Assembly (NCBI GenBank): GCA_013398275.1
Contig: VZSE01003047.1
Location: forward strand, 839,083-903,082
Direction of reading: 5' to 3'
DNA length: 64,000 bases
From: Promerops cafer
Taxonomy: Eukaryota > Chordata > Aves > Passeriformes > Nectariniidae
Shown piece after piece: positions 35,363 through 46,280 of the stretch. The translations under genes and the position numbers were made by a program. A model generated the notes under the pieces. The model made no database searches. It worked only from the letters and a program-made list of their open reading frames with translations, and had not been told where the DNA came from. How positions within the stretch are numbered: position 1 is the first letter of the stretch; the number at the start of each line of letters is the position of its first letter.

Positions 35363-38300
35363 TTCCCAAGCTACAATTTCCCCCGTAATTATTTACGGCC
35401 TGTAGGAGATCAAGACTGGGATGAAGAATGGCCACCCCCTTTCATATCCATAGAAGTTACACCCAGCATCAAAGGGGAAATGTTTTAGCTGAAGACACAC
35501 TCTGGAGCAAACATTAGCAGCAAATGTGAATCTTGTTTGTGGTAAATCCATCCCTTGAAACTATTTCTTCCTTCAGCACCAAATAGTCTTTCTAATCTTT
35601 TGTCTTTTCAAATAGCTGTGATAATATTAAAACCATGCTTCACGGCAAACAGCATTTCTGGGATTTTCCTAAGAGATGTGGCTTTGGATAAGAAAGTGCA
35701 ATTGAGTTAAAGCAGTAGGAGAGCCCGGAGTCAGTGGGGTTTGTTGTGATCCGTTGACCACTTCCCAGTAGGCATCTCTGCAGTCGCTGAGAATTACTAA
35801 ACACCATTTCAAGGAATATAGGTAATTCAGTCAACCAAAAAACCAAACAAAATAAGCCCAGCATAAAATACATTTTAAAAACCCTACTGGCATGTGAAAA
35901 GCAGGAATCTGTCGAGCTTGCTTTGAATCATTCCCGGTGTACTTAGCTAAGGAAAAATCAGACGGATGAAATTTCTCATTGTGCACAGAGATTGGAAAAC
36001 AGATATTTCTGCTAGCACAGAAATGTTTCTGAGACAGAGAAATGACAAAGCTGGCTTTTTTTTTTCCCAGTGCTTAGAAAGTATCACACCTTTCAGGCAA
36101 ATGTGACACAACAATAAAAGCACTAAATAAGAATAAAGTAATAGCAATATTCAAAAAATTATAACTGAAGAACTTCCTTGCTGTCAGATAGAAGTGTTGC
36201 ACAATTACCCTATACCAAGCCTGGCTCTCTGTGGCCAGGATTTCTGCCATATTTTCCCATAATTTTTCATGAGGAATTGAAGCTGATAACAGCCAGGACA
36301 AACAGCTGAGGAGCTCTCAGTACAGCTGCCCCAGTTCTCAGCCTTTTCACTCAGAGCCCCTGACTTATCATGAAAAAAAAAAAAAAAAAATCTGTAAAAA
36401 AAATCCTCAGCTGGACTTTCACAACCACTGTTGACAAGTAAATATTTATCTATATATTTGTCCCTCCAGATGTCATGGAGTCCACTAAAATACCTGTGCA
36501 TGCAAAGTGGAGTGAAGAGGTTCTGCCCGTATTTTATCATTATTGCACTTCTAAGACAATACCCTGGCTCCCTCTCTGAAGAATGATAGGATGGGCAGGC
36601 TGGAGTAGCTGCAGGGGATCCTACGCCTGTTGCCTGCCAAAGCTGCTTACTACTTAACAACTGATCAACTGGCCCCCAAGGCAACAGCTTAACAAGCCCC
36701 AGTAGAAGTGGACTCAAGATTTCTTCCTCAGCAAAGAAAATGAAACCATTTACCAGGTATGACCAATATCCAGAAATCAAGGGGAGCAGCACCAGCAACA
36801 CTTTATCTCCCCAGCTCTTCAGAAATAGCAAGGTGTTTTTAAGCTAGAGTCCTAAAGCTGAGCAGGGTTTAATAATATTGGACTAAGAGAGGGGAACGGG
36901 GTCCAGGGTTGCTTGGCAGGTTGGTTGTGCCTTGCACAATTCCTGCATCCCACACTGCCAGGGAGGAGGGATGCTCGTGGGTGCTCTGGGGCAATGCTGT
37001 GCCCCACGTGTGTGCGAGGGAGAGGCAGAGATTCAGGACTGAGCTGCAGCAATTCCTCTGGGCTGAGCTGTGGCAGCTGTTTACCAGCACAAAGCAATTC
37101 CGTGCCGCGCTTTCGCGGAGGAAATGAGGAATCCTGGCCTCGCCTGAAACTGCAGGGGGGATTTTAGGAGACCAGAATTTAATTACCCAGGCTGGAATTT
37201 GGCCAGGACACCAGGGCTCACACCTCTGCTCTTGTGAAAAGTGCCAAGAGGTCTTTAATAGTAACAAAGAGTCAAGATTTGGGGTTAGGGTTTCACCTGA
37301 ATGCCTCCGCCTTCAGTAACACTTTGCTCCTTACCAGCGTTATCAAAACTTTATCCAAAAGTCCTCAGAATTGCAGTGGGGCTACCATGAAGAACAGCTT
37401 TTCTTGTGAAGTTTCTGTTTATCTCAGGATCATCCAGAAAAAGCCACATTGTAACACGTCTTCAGATCTGCTGCAGGAAATGAAAGGAATATTTGCCATG
37501 CTCAGGTGGGGTAGACCAGGGAGATTTCCCCTAATACATCCAGATTAGCTGAATCAGCTCCATAACCTCCCAAAATCCTGACACATTTCCTAAAGCATCC
37601 ATACTCCAATTCTTTCACCCCTCAAGTCACCAAAGATCTCCTTGGGAGATTATTTTTTTTTTTTTAAAGCAGTATTTCAAAAGGAAACATGAAGCTGGAG
37701 GGAGGGTTGGCATTTTCCAATTTGTTTCCATGACCTGCTTTTTTTTATAGTCTTAATCCTGCAGCCATCGGGAGAGGTGTGAAGAAAACCTGCAAGGACA
37801 AACCTCATTTGAAAATTGGAACGACCTGTTGACAACTGCCCTTCCTGCACACGGATTTATGAGCACAAGTTACTGGGTGTATTTAGTGGGGGTTTGCTTG
37901 GGTGACTGGGGGAATGTTCTCCAAAGTTGTTCTTGTTTTCCCTGCTGCCATTTCTTCCTCAGCCATATTCCCCAAATTAAACTTGCAGCTTTTTGAATGT
38001 TGTCTTATTCATGGCTCTGACTGTAGGTCATTATTCCCCTTCTCCCTCTATGAATATCCTGAAGAACTTGACAATAATGAGGCTGCAGATTGCTGAAACT
38101 CCCCTGTATAATGATAACCATGGTCACATAATTTACTTCTGTTTCCTACTTGTAACAGGCTCTTTTTGCTTAGATTGCATTCTTCCCTGTGCCTCTGCAT
38201 TGTCCCTCTGAATAAGAGCTCATAAACATTTTTGCAGTGACCAGATTACTGTTATTAATGAACAAGGTATCAGCTTTGGAAGTCTGTTAAACATCCAGCC

Positions 38301-38461
38301 ATTGGCAAAAGCTTGGAAAAAGCTAAGGTTCAAAAGCCCTGTCTCACTCTTAAATGTTTGTGTTGGCAACTAAAAGGGTGAGAGACCTCGAGAAGAGGGT
38401 ATTGAATAATTTTGAGGTTTTGGAAGAGCTGTTTGAGACCTTCAGAGGTTTTATCAGGAAG
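35363..38461. other. Non-coding segment, mostly AT-rich
   Basis: No gene is recognised. A minus-strand frame at 36205-36831 is 208 codons long but starts at TTG and runs through an 18-base homopolymer (A18 at 36373-36390), so it is not accepted as coding. A T-run lies near 37651. A GC-richer patch at about 36890-37140 shows no repeat or exon signature. Confidence 0.5.
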
Positions 38462-38568
38462 CTCCAGAGCTCTGAGCAACCTGGTCTAGTGGAAGATGTC
38501 CCTGCCCATGGAAGGGGTTGGAACAGGGTGATCTCCAAGGCCTCTTCTGACCCAAGCCATGTCATTCC
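38462..38568 (+). mobile_element. CR1 LINE 3' fragment
   Basis: Plus strand: CTCTGAGCAACCTGGTCTAG, TGGAAGATGTCCCTGCCCAT and GGAAGGGGTTGGAACAGGGT, then TGATCTCCAAGGCCTCTTCT with GACCCAAGCCATG. About 107 bp. Its 3' end faces the 3' end of a minus-strand copy 50 bp downstream. Confidence 0.9.
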
Positions 38569-38620
38569 CAGAATCACATTCAACACACGAAGAAAAGATT
38601 ACATACATCCTGTACATAAA

Positions 38621-38753
38621 ATCATCAAATCACAGAATGGTTTAGCTTGGAGGGGACCTTCAAACCCTTCTAGTCCCACCCCTTGCCTTGGGCAGGGACA
38701 CCTTGCCCTAGACCAGCTTGGCAGGGACACCTTGCCCTAGACCAGCTTGCCAG
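38621..38753 (-). mobile_element. CR1 LINE 3' fragment with tandem duplication
   Basis: The minus-strand CR1 appears on the plus strand as AATCACAGAATGGTTTAGCT, TGGAGGGGACCTTCAAACCC, TTGGGCAGGGACACCTTGCC and CTAGACCAGCTTG. A 29-bp piece of the core (38692-38720) is repeated perfectly at 38721-38749, a duplication that arose after insertion. Confidence 0.9.
38692..38749. repeat. Perfect 29-bp tandem duplication inside CR1
   Basis: Two identical adjacent copies starting GCAGGGACACCTTGCCCTAG. The complete lack of differences suggests a recent event, or an assembly artefact. Confidence 0.93.
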
Positions 38754-41196
38754 GTACACAACATATCTCAGTAAAATAACCTGATTACAAGAGAAAGGAA
38801 CAAAACCAAAGCGGATTCACTCAACAAAAAAAATATAAGCAGAAACTTTCACTCGAAATTCCAGGCATGACTGCTCTTGTGCTGCTGCAACAGTATGTGA
38901 AATGTGAGCTCCAGGTCTGCCAGCACCAAGAGGATTTCAATATCACAAGCCCTAATGATTTCTATTGCCTCATTGCAGCATCCTCTGAAAGAAAACACAG
39001 CCCTGGATCAATGTAGTCATTGACTGACTCAGTGTATGGATAAGTGATGCACATTAATACAGCCTGCATTGAACCGGAGTGGCCCTCGGAATTACAACTC
39101 AAGGTATAACAATGCAGTCTTCCCTTTAACCTGAGCAAGAGCTGCATTGACTTTTCCAGCTCTGTTTTCCAGCAGGCTCTGCCAGCTCTGTTGCAAGGCA
39201 GCCTGGCCAGCCCCCGAGCAGCTCTGCACAAAACAGGGAGCAGCGTTAGGTGAACCAGCCCTTAAACACAGCCCAGCAGACAGCTGCACCATTTAAAAGC
39301 ACTTTGCACTCGAAAGCATCTCTGCAGAGCTCCCTGATCTATAGGTGCTTCATATATACCCTTAAAAATCTCGCTGGAGATTGTGGGGGATCAGAATCGA
39401 TAGCCTCATTTGATAGATGAGCAACCAGATTAAACAGCAAACCAAAGGCTGCACAACTTTTTGTACCATGTGGTCCTAAACTTGAATCCTGTTCTGGGGC
39501 TGGGATGGATATAGGATTTTCTCCTGAGCTACAAAACTCCTCTTTCTCTCCACCACACCGAACTTGCCTGTAGCACAAAACTGTTCTGCAACTGTACAGC
39601 TTCTTTTTTTTTCTCATCTTTTTTTTAGAACTGACCCAGTATCACCTCTGGAACGTGGAAACTCAGCCAGACAACCAAGTCCTGCTTTCTGACACAGCAG
39701 AGCAAGGGGATTAGAGACTAACACTCAGACTGTACAATTAAATTATAGATGCTGTCCATGCCATGCCCCGTTCCATGTGCTGTGGGAGAGGTCTGGTGCA
39801 GCTGAGGCCCTACATGTTCCACACTTTATTTCCAGGGAAAAGTGACCAGGAGGAGGAAATCCCAAGGCTCAATAAAATTAACACTGGAATTCACTAGTGC
39901 CCAGAGGCCAATGGCAACCCACAGGGCTTGGATGGATCCCTAGGAAGCAATAATTCATCCAGCCAAGATAATTATCCAGAATAAACAAATGGAGTCCCAA
40001 AAATAATTTTTAAAATAAATGAAGCCCTACATACCTACCTTCCAAATGTTCATCTTCAACTTTCATTAATTCAGTGTTTGGTCCCACCTTTTTTACACAA
40101 AAACAAAGCAAAACCTATCTCTTGTCCAGGGGATTATTATAAAGAGAAATATGAGGAAACTTTCAGAGTTTAAGCTTTCAAGATGCAGATTTTCAGAAAA
40201 CTGTGCTTCAGTGCAATTAAATTGCATTTTTGGATGTTGGTTTGGTACGTTTCAACAGAGAAACCTTCTGTCTAATGAATTGAGAGCAAATTAGCAGAGT
40301 AAGATCAAACATGATCAGGGTAAGATCACCCGTGATACAAATACTGAAACATTTACTGTTGCAGAATTTCTTATTTGGGGTATTTATCATCTATGTTTAC
40401 TGCTGATGCCATTTGGAAAATAATTAATAGGTAAATTCCTCAAAGTAGGGTTAAACGTTAGATATAAAAAAAATACTTCTGAGTAATTTAGTAAAAAGAA
40501 ACCTTTTTTTTCCTTTTCCTTGGTTTTCTAACACAGAGAACTGGTCAATCAAACAACTCTTTTCTACAGCTCAGTTGATTCAGCATGGACTGATTCAAAA
40601 TTTAAAGCTGAAATAGGTTTTTTTTGATGCCACAAAAAGTCTACCAAGTTTAAGCAAAAAAAATACAAGATATAACTGTGAGTTAGAAATAATAAAACCT
40701 CTTTCCCTGTGTGAACTTCTTTAGCATAGAGTCCTGACAAGTCTTTGGGGAGTCCTGTTTTCATGTAGGTACTGTGAGCCAGAGATTTATCAAGTAACAC
40801 AATACACACAGTACAAACTTCAGCTCCATTATTCTTTCTAAGGAATGCTGAGAAATAATTTATCATGATCTCAGCTCTAAAAGCTTTTATTTCTTAAAAA
40901 AGTCTCCTCACATCCTTTAATTTTTTACTTGATGTCATTTCAGAAGTTCTCAGTAATCATTTCCCGGCTATTAGCAGCTCTGAAATGAGCCAAAGTAGTA
41001 CCTACAAAGCTAAAATACAGGTTAAAAAATCATATATTTAAAATTAAATAGCTATTTTTTATGTTTGCTTCAATATCTTCCCTCACAATGAAAAGAAATC
41101 CTAAATACCTGTTGTTAAACACCCTGGACAGATGACATATTGAAAACTTCTTGAAGATTTAAAAATAAAAAAGTTCATGAGTATTTTCATGCCTAG
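38754..41196. other. AT-rich non-coding segment
   Basis: No gene or mobile element is recognised. Short T and A runs occur (for example near 39605, 40505 and 40616). Confidence 0.5.
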
Positions 41197-41223
41197 GACT
41201 ACCAACATTTCTTTCTTTCCCAG

Positions 41224-41493
41224 CGCAAGAATTTCACTGAACATCACGGGTCAATCAAGTGTTTCGGTCTCTGGAGAAAGTGGAAGAAATCACTTGAAAA
41301 TGGCTGGAAAAAATCTTGGTTCCAGAAGGAGTTTAGAAAAGGTGGCCCCAAGGTCAGCAAAGTGCTAAACGCTGTTCCCGACTCCCGCCGATCCCTCGGC
41401 GCGCCCGCTCCCGCAGAAGTTGATTGGAACAAGCCGAGCTGCGGGCTCCAGGAAGCCTTGTCGTTGACCACGGAGTGTCTGTTGGACTTGTAA
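41224..41493 (+). other. Candidate terminal-exon-like open frame
   Basis: A 17-base pyrimidine-rich run ending TTTCTTTCTTTCCCAG (41208-41223) is a textbook 3' splice-site match. The frame starting right after it stays open for 89 codons to a TAA at 41491-41493, crossing from AT-rich into CpG-rich DNA. The translation is odd: Trp- and Lys-rich at first (FGLWRKWKKSLENGWKKSWF) and then Pro/Ala-rich. It has no ATG before the stop at 41194, so it could only be an internal or last exon. No family is recognised. A conserved non-coding element is equally likely. Confidence 0.18.
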
Positions 41494-42825
41494 AGAAAAA
41501 AAAAAAAAAAGATATTTTAGGGGAAGCCAAAGCACTCTTGTTTACACAGCCTGGAAGAGGAAGAACAGATGCTCGATGCCGTAAAAGTTATAAATACGTT
41601 TGCTGTGATTTAAGTCATAAAGATGCATCAACACGTAATTTTTTAAATCGTCCCCAATTTCCCTTGGAGAGCTGAAGAGCTGGGCAACTTTTCTGTCTGA
41701 TTGGTGAAAATAGAACCATTTAAAAACAGGAGTTAACCGTAGAACAAAAGCGTTTCTGATTTGGGTTAGTCCAATTTTGTTATGAATTAAGCAAAATGAT
41801 CAAATAACTGATGTTGGAGGTGACTCTTCTGTCAAGAAAATAAATACAATTATTGACCTGAATCCCAATAAAATGACATTCTCATGTTCCAACCGGTCAT
41901 TTTTATATTAAGAATAAGTTCATGCAGGTAGAATTGATTATAAAAGAGAAAAGCTCTTGGGATCCCCTGCACTGAAATTAAGCTCTACAAGCTCCTAGGA
42001 AAGCTAAACAAACTGTCCAAGCTTGGGAGGCTTTGTGTAGGATGGGGATGCTGGGAAAAAGGGAAAAGAGAATTTTTAGGCTTTGAAAAATATCTTCCAA
42101 AAAGATCAGGTCTCTTTTTAAAGCACCTGTTGGATTCCTTAGCTAGGAAGAGGTTAATTTTCTTTTTTTTTTCCTCTATGAATATATTTATTAATTTGAT
42201 ATATTCAGAACTAGTTCAGAATATTTTAGACTGCAGTAGTTGACCTTGCAAATACTTAATTGCACTAAAACTCTGATTTTAACACCAACTTACCTTCTTT
42301 TTAAATTTCAAGGGTTTTTTTACTTCTGTAGATGATCAAAGGTGAAGTCGTGTACATGAGATCGTTTGAAGAGAAGAGATTAAATTTTTAAACTACAGAA
42401 ACGTAATGTATAATAGCATAATTATAATCAGGGATCAATCAATACATTTATTTTTCCATACATTTTTTATATCTTTTCTAGACCCACACTGTAGCTTTCA
42501 ACAATAATTTCAGAATTTTTGTCTCTAAGAATTTCAGGCAAAGTTCCAAAACATATTAAGAGAATTAAATACAAGAAAATTAATATTTGACAAACATTTA
42601 TCCTGTACAAATAAATTTATGGTTTAATTAATTGGAGTCACTGGGATTTACTACATGAAAATGCACAAACTGATACAAATATAGGGATTCTACAAACCCT
42701 AAATTCTGAATTCTCCAAAAGGAATTCTACAAAGACCAACAACCCCGAAGGAGCTGCCTCAAAGTTTGAACATTCATGTGTTGATGAAGAGTCAACTCTA
42801 ACCTATTCAACAACCTAAAATGAGT
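41494..42825. other. AT-rich non-coding segment
   Basis: An A-run follows directly (41495-41510). CpG-containing but unremarkable sequence extends to about 41640, then AT-rich DNA. No gene is recognised. Confidence 0.5.
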
Positions 42826-42892
42826 AGGTTTAATGGTTGGACTCAATAATCTTAGAGGTCTGTTCCAACCTAAAAGATTCTGTGATTCTAAG
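42826..42892 (+). mobile_element. CR1 LINE 3' terminal scrap
   Basis: Plus strand: GTTTAATGGTTGGACTCAAT, AATCTTAGAGGTCTGTTCCA and ACCTAAAAGATTCTGTGATT. This is the 3' end type of the copies at 8893 and 52447, about 67 bp. Confidence 0.92.
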
Positions 42893-43170
42893 AATGAGTT
42901 AATTAAGCTCATTTGTACCTACGTAAAACTGAACAAAATTAAATGCGAGCATTTTAGGATTGCAGGGGGGAAAAAAAAGAAAAATTGTGTTTGTCCAAAT
43001 CAAATATGAGGAAACTTATTTAGGGATTTTACAGATATAATAAAATGTATCTAATTTAGAATTTTACAAACATATTAAAGTGTTTAAGGGTAGAGCTAAG
43101 GTTGCAGATACCACATTGCCTTGAGAACTTCTCTCAGTGGAGATTTGAGCAGAAGCTGCTCCTAAGAGCT
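42893..43170. other. AT-rich non-coding segment
   Basis: No gene, RNA or repeat family is seen. Confidence 0.5.
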
Positions 43171-43800
43171 CGTATTTGTTTGTTTCTAGGACAATACACA
43201 CGCACTGGTAGAAAGGTGTATTCAAATGCAAAATTCACTCCAGGCTGATAGTTCTGATCTCCTTTAATCTTCCTCTCTTGATTAACAGTAAGGGCTTCTG
43301 TGAAGGACAATTGATGTGGTGCAATAGGTCACCTTCTGGTCTCAACCTTGGCAGAGTAATCAGATACCTGGCAAGCTTAATAGAGGTCACTTAATGCAAA
43401 GATTAAAATTAACTGGAAGTCAATAAGGGAATAATAAAGGAAAATGATCACCCTGTTGCTCTTATTTTGTAAAAGTAAACCTCACATTGCAGGCCAGGAG
43501 TAAAAAAAAAAAATGGAGTGGCACGCGATCCAACAGGCCTTCAAAGGCCCTCCAGCAAACAATTTAATGATTTCAGGTACCCTTTAAACTAAGTGGCCAA
43601 TCACTGTTAAATCCTTTGGTATTCATTGTAATAACACTGATCAGGATGAACTCTTTTGGTATTAATGTGGATGTAATATATACGTTTTTAATTATAGAAC
43701 AAGAAAATCCAATTACCCCTTTGCCTCATCAAAGTTCTTCGCTAGCTGCGACTGTTTAAACATACATTATGAAACATTCAAACTGAGGGAGGGTTTTGTG
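43171..43800. other. Element-like segment with homeodomain and nuclear-receptor-like motifs
   Basis: The segment contains AGGTCACCTT (43327) and AGAGGTCACTTAATGC (43384), GCTTAATAG, TTTAATGATTTCAGG and GGTATTAATGTGG words, and a CACGCGATCC patch. Both strands are closed to long frames. The motif-rich, unique composition in a transposon-poor block suggests a conserved non-coding or enhancer element. This is inference; motif matches of this length are common by chance. Confidence 0.28.
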
Positions 43801-45380
43801 CAAGGCAAAGGCCAAATCCTGCCGGGTGCTGAGCACTCCTAACTGGCAGGAATTCTGGGAGAAGGTCAGTGTGCCAAGCACCTCCTGCTCTTAGCAGGAT
43901 CAGGCCTTGGCAAGCATGGAAAAGCAGGGAATGCACCGACCAGCTTTGGGAAGAGCCTTTTTAAAAGGCAGAAAGAATGCATTTCTACAGCGAAGCAGAA
44001 CCTGCTCTGAACAGTGAAAATGATCATCAGGTGGGACAAAATTTGCTCTGTAGGAGGGGGAGGAAAAAAGTGATGGGCTGAACAAACTGCTTTGGTTTTA
44101 TTCCATGTACCACAGGCTGAAGTATCCACGTCCAGTTCCTATTCTCTGGGAAAACTTTGAATATAGGCTGGATATAGTGTTTAAAATTTAACTATTGGGA
44201 GATAGAAGCAGAAAATTTCAAGATCTAGAGTGAAGTCCTTTTTGAGCTGATGTTCTGCTGTAAATAAAGGCAGCTTCAGAAATGTGTAATCATGGGGTGT
44301 ATCAGTCAGGTCCCATAAGCAGTGGGAGTCAAGCTTTTGGAGGATGAGATCAGCCCATACTCAATGATGCCACTTCATTCTTTGATCAAAAATAGGGAGG
44401 TTTGCTCAAATACATTTGGGGTTGTCCCTTCCTAGAAATTGGCCAAGCAGACATTATGTTAAAATATTTCATTACTTAATATTTTTTTTGGCCACCCTGT
44501 CAGTTCAGTGCCATAAAAGCAAAATTTGCCAGAACACTTCCAGGAGAACTTCATAACCTCGTGAAGAATCCAAACTATTGCGGAGCACTGCTGTTGTAGG
44601 GAACCTATGAGGTATCTTCTCCTGTTCCAGTTGAAAACTACCACAAAATCACACTCAAAAGAAAATTTTTATGACACCCCCAGCAAATTTATCCCAGCAC
44701 AGCTGTCCCAAAGGTGAGCTATAGCAGAGGTAGCAAAGCTCAGTGCTTGCACGTAGGAGTAGTGTCTGAGTAGGGACCAGGGGAAATACAGACCACTGTG
44801 GTATATAAATATACTGAAACAACAAATGCTTTTACAGCAAAATGGCTCTGTAATCATGTCAGGCTGTAATTTGTAAGATATCACTGAACATTTATGAGAT
44901 AATTGCCCAATTTCTATAGCTCCATTGCTACTACAACCAGTTCATCACGAAAGGAACATTCAGAAGGAACAAAACCAAATATTCACAATGCTTTAATGCT
45001 ACATGAGGCAGTATAGGATTAATAAAGATATTTTAAATGCATTAAATGTTGCTTTTTCTTTAAAAACTTACATTATAAAAACCTTTCTTAAACATTATTT
45101 GAATAAAGCCTCATTACTCACAGTCCAGAGAAGTTCATTAGGAAAAGATCACTTTGGAAAGCATTCAACTAACTAGCCTTTCTTCTCAGCAGTGAATTAC
45201 ATTAGCTACTTCCTAGTTATTTAAATCTTGAAATAAAAGATGTAAACGCTACAGTGACATCTTAAGATCATTGGTAAGGCAGGTCTTGCATGCACAAAAA
45301 TGCCCAGCTGGTCCGGAGATAAAACAGATTGATAATTAGTTGCAAAATGTAACATTTCATCAGGAATATTTTGAATAATC
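43801..45380. other. Non-coding segment
   Basis: No gene, RNA or mobile element is recognised; AT-rich from about 44440 on. Confidence 0.5.
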
Positions 45381-45765
45381 CAATTTATCTTTGTCAGATA
45401 TGCAGCACATATTTTTCCTTTGGAGACTCTTTGTTCTTTAACACAACATTATAATTTCAGCCTCCTAATTAACGCGCTCGTCGGTCGGCCCTGCCTTGAT
45501 GTCCCGCCGCCGAGCGGGGGCCAGCGGGCCTGTGTGGAGAGAAGGTGGCTGCCCCGAGCCACATGCCACCAGTGGCTCCCGCTGCTCCCACCACCCTACT
45601 GGGGCCCAACTGGTTTGATACTGGCGAGATCAAAGCCCGCGGCTGGGAGGGAGGAGGGCCTGGCTCCGCCACGCCAGCGGGGTCCGCGGAGCAGCTGGGA
45701 TTGCTCAGCGCTCTCAAACACGATCCCAGAGCCTCGGCTTCCTAATTAACTCCTGGAAAATCGTC
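45381..45765. other. GC-rich element bracketed by TCCTAATTAAC
   Basis: Strongly GC- and CpG-rich DNA (for example GCGCTCGTCGGTCGGCC at 45474 and CCGCCGCCGAGCGGGGG around 45504) stands abruptly in AT-rich flanks. The 11-bp word TCCTAATTAAC, holding a TAATTA homeodomain core, occurs at 45463-45473 and again at 45740-45750, framing the GC-rich part. Just upstream is TTATAATTTCAG, a weak acceptor-like sequence. Long frames on both strands reflect GC content only. It is a candidate CpG-island-like enhancer or unannotated exon/promoter. Confidence 0.35.
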
Positions 45766-45918
45766 CTGGCCACACTCACTGCCACTGGTGTGGGGTCCCA
45801 CTGCTCCTCTCCCACCTTCGCCGTGCTCACCCCTGGAGCCTCGGGTGGTTGGGTGAGGGACGCCCGGCTTCGTCGGGTGGTGGAGAGAGGCCTGAGGGGC
45901 GCAGGAGGGGTGTGGGCA

Positions 45919-46280
45919 CTCCTGGCAGTGCTCCTGGTGCCATCTCCACCCATTTGCACTCCTGGCAGTGCCACCAGTGCCATCTCCACCTGTTTGCACT
46001 CCTGGCAGTGCTCTCGGTGCCATCTCCACCCATTTGCACTCCTGGCAGTGCTACCAGTGCCATCTCCACCCGTGCGCACTCCTGGCAGTGCCNNNNNNNN
46101 NNNNNNNNNNNNNNNNNNNNNNNNNNNNNNNNNNNNNNNNNNNNNNNNNNNNNNNNNNNNNNNNNNNNNNNNNNNNNNNNNNNNNNNNNNNNNNNNNNNN
46201 NNNNNNNGTTTGCACTCCTGGCAGTGCTCCCGGTGCCATCTCCACCCGTTTGCACTCAGTGCCATCTCCACCCGTTTGCA
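45919..46280. repeat. 40-bp minisatellite with 115-base assembly gap
   Basis: Four complete head-to-tail 40-bp units begin at 45919, 45959, 45999 and 46039. A fifth starts at 46079 and runs into N at 46093-46207. After the gap another unit starts at 46215, and a final 26-bp unit lacking 14 bp starts at 46255. The unit reads CTCCTGGCAGTGC, a variable CTCCTGG/CACCAGT/TCTCGGT part, GCCATCTCCACC and a CATTTGCA/CGTTTGCA end. The distance across the gap (136 bp) is not a multiple of 40, so the gap size is nominal or a unit is partial. Confidence 0.95.
46093..46207. other. Assembly gap (115 N)
   Basis: An unresolved interior of the 40-bp tandem array. The real array may be longer than shown. Confidence 0.98.
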
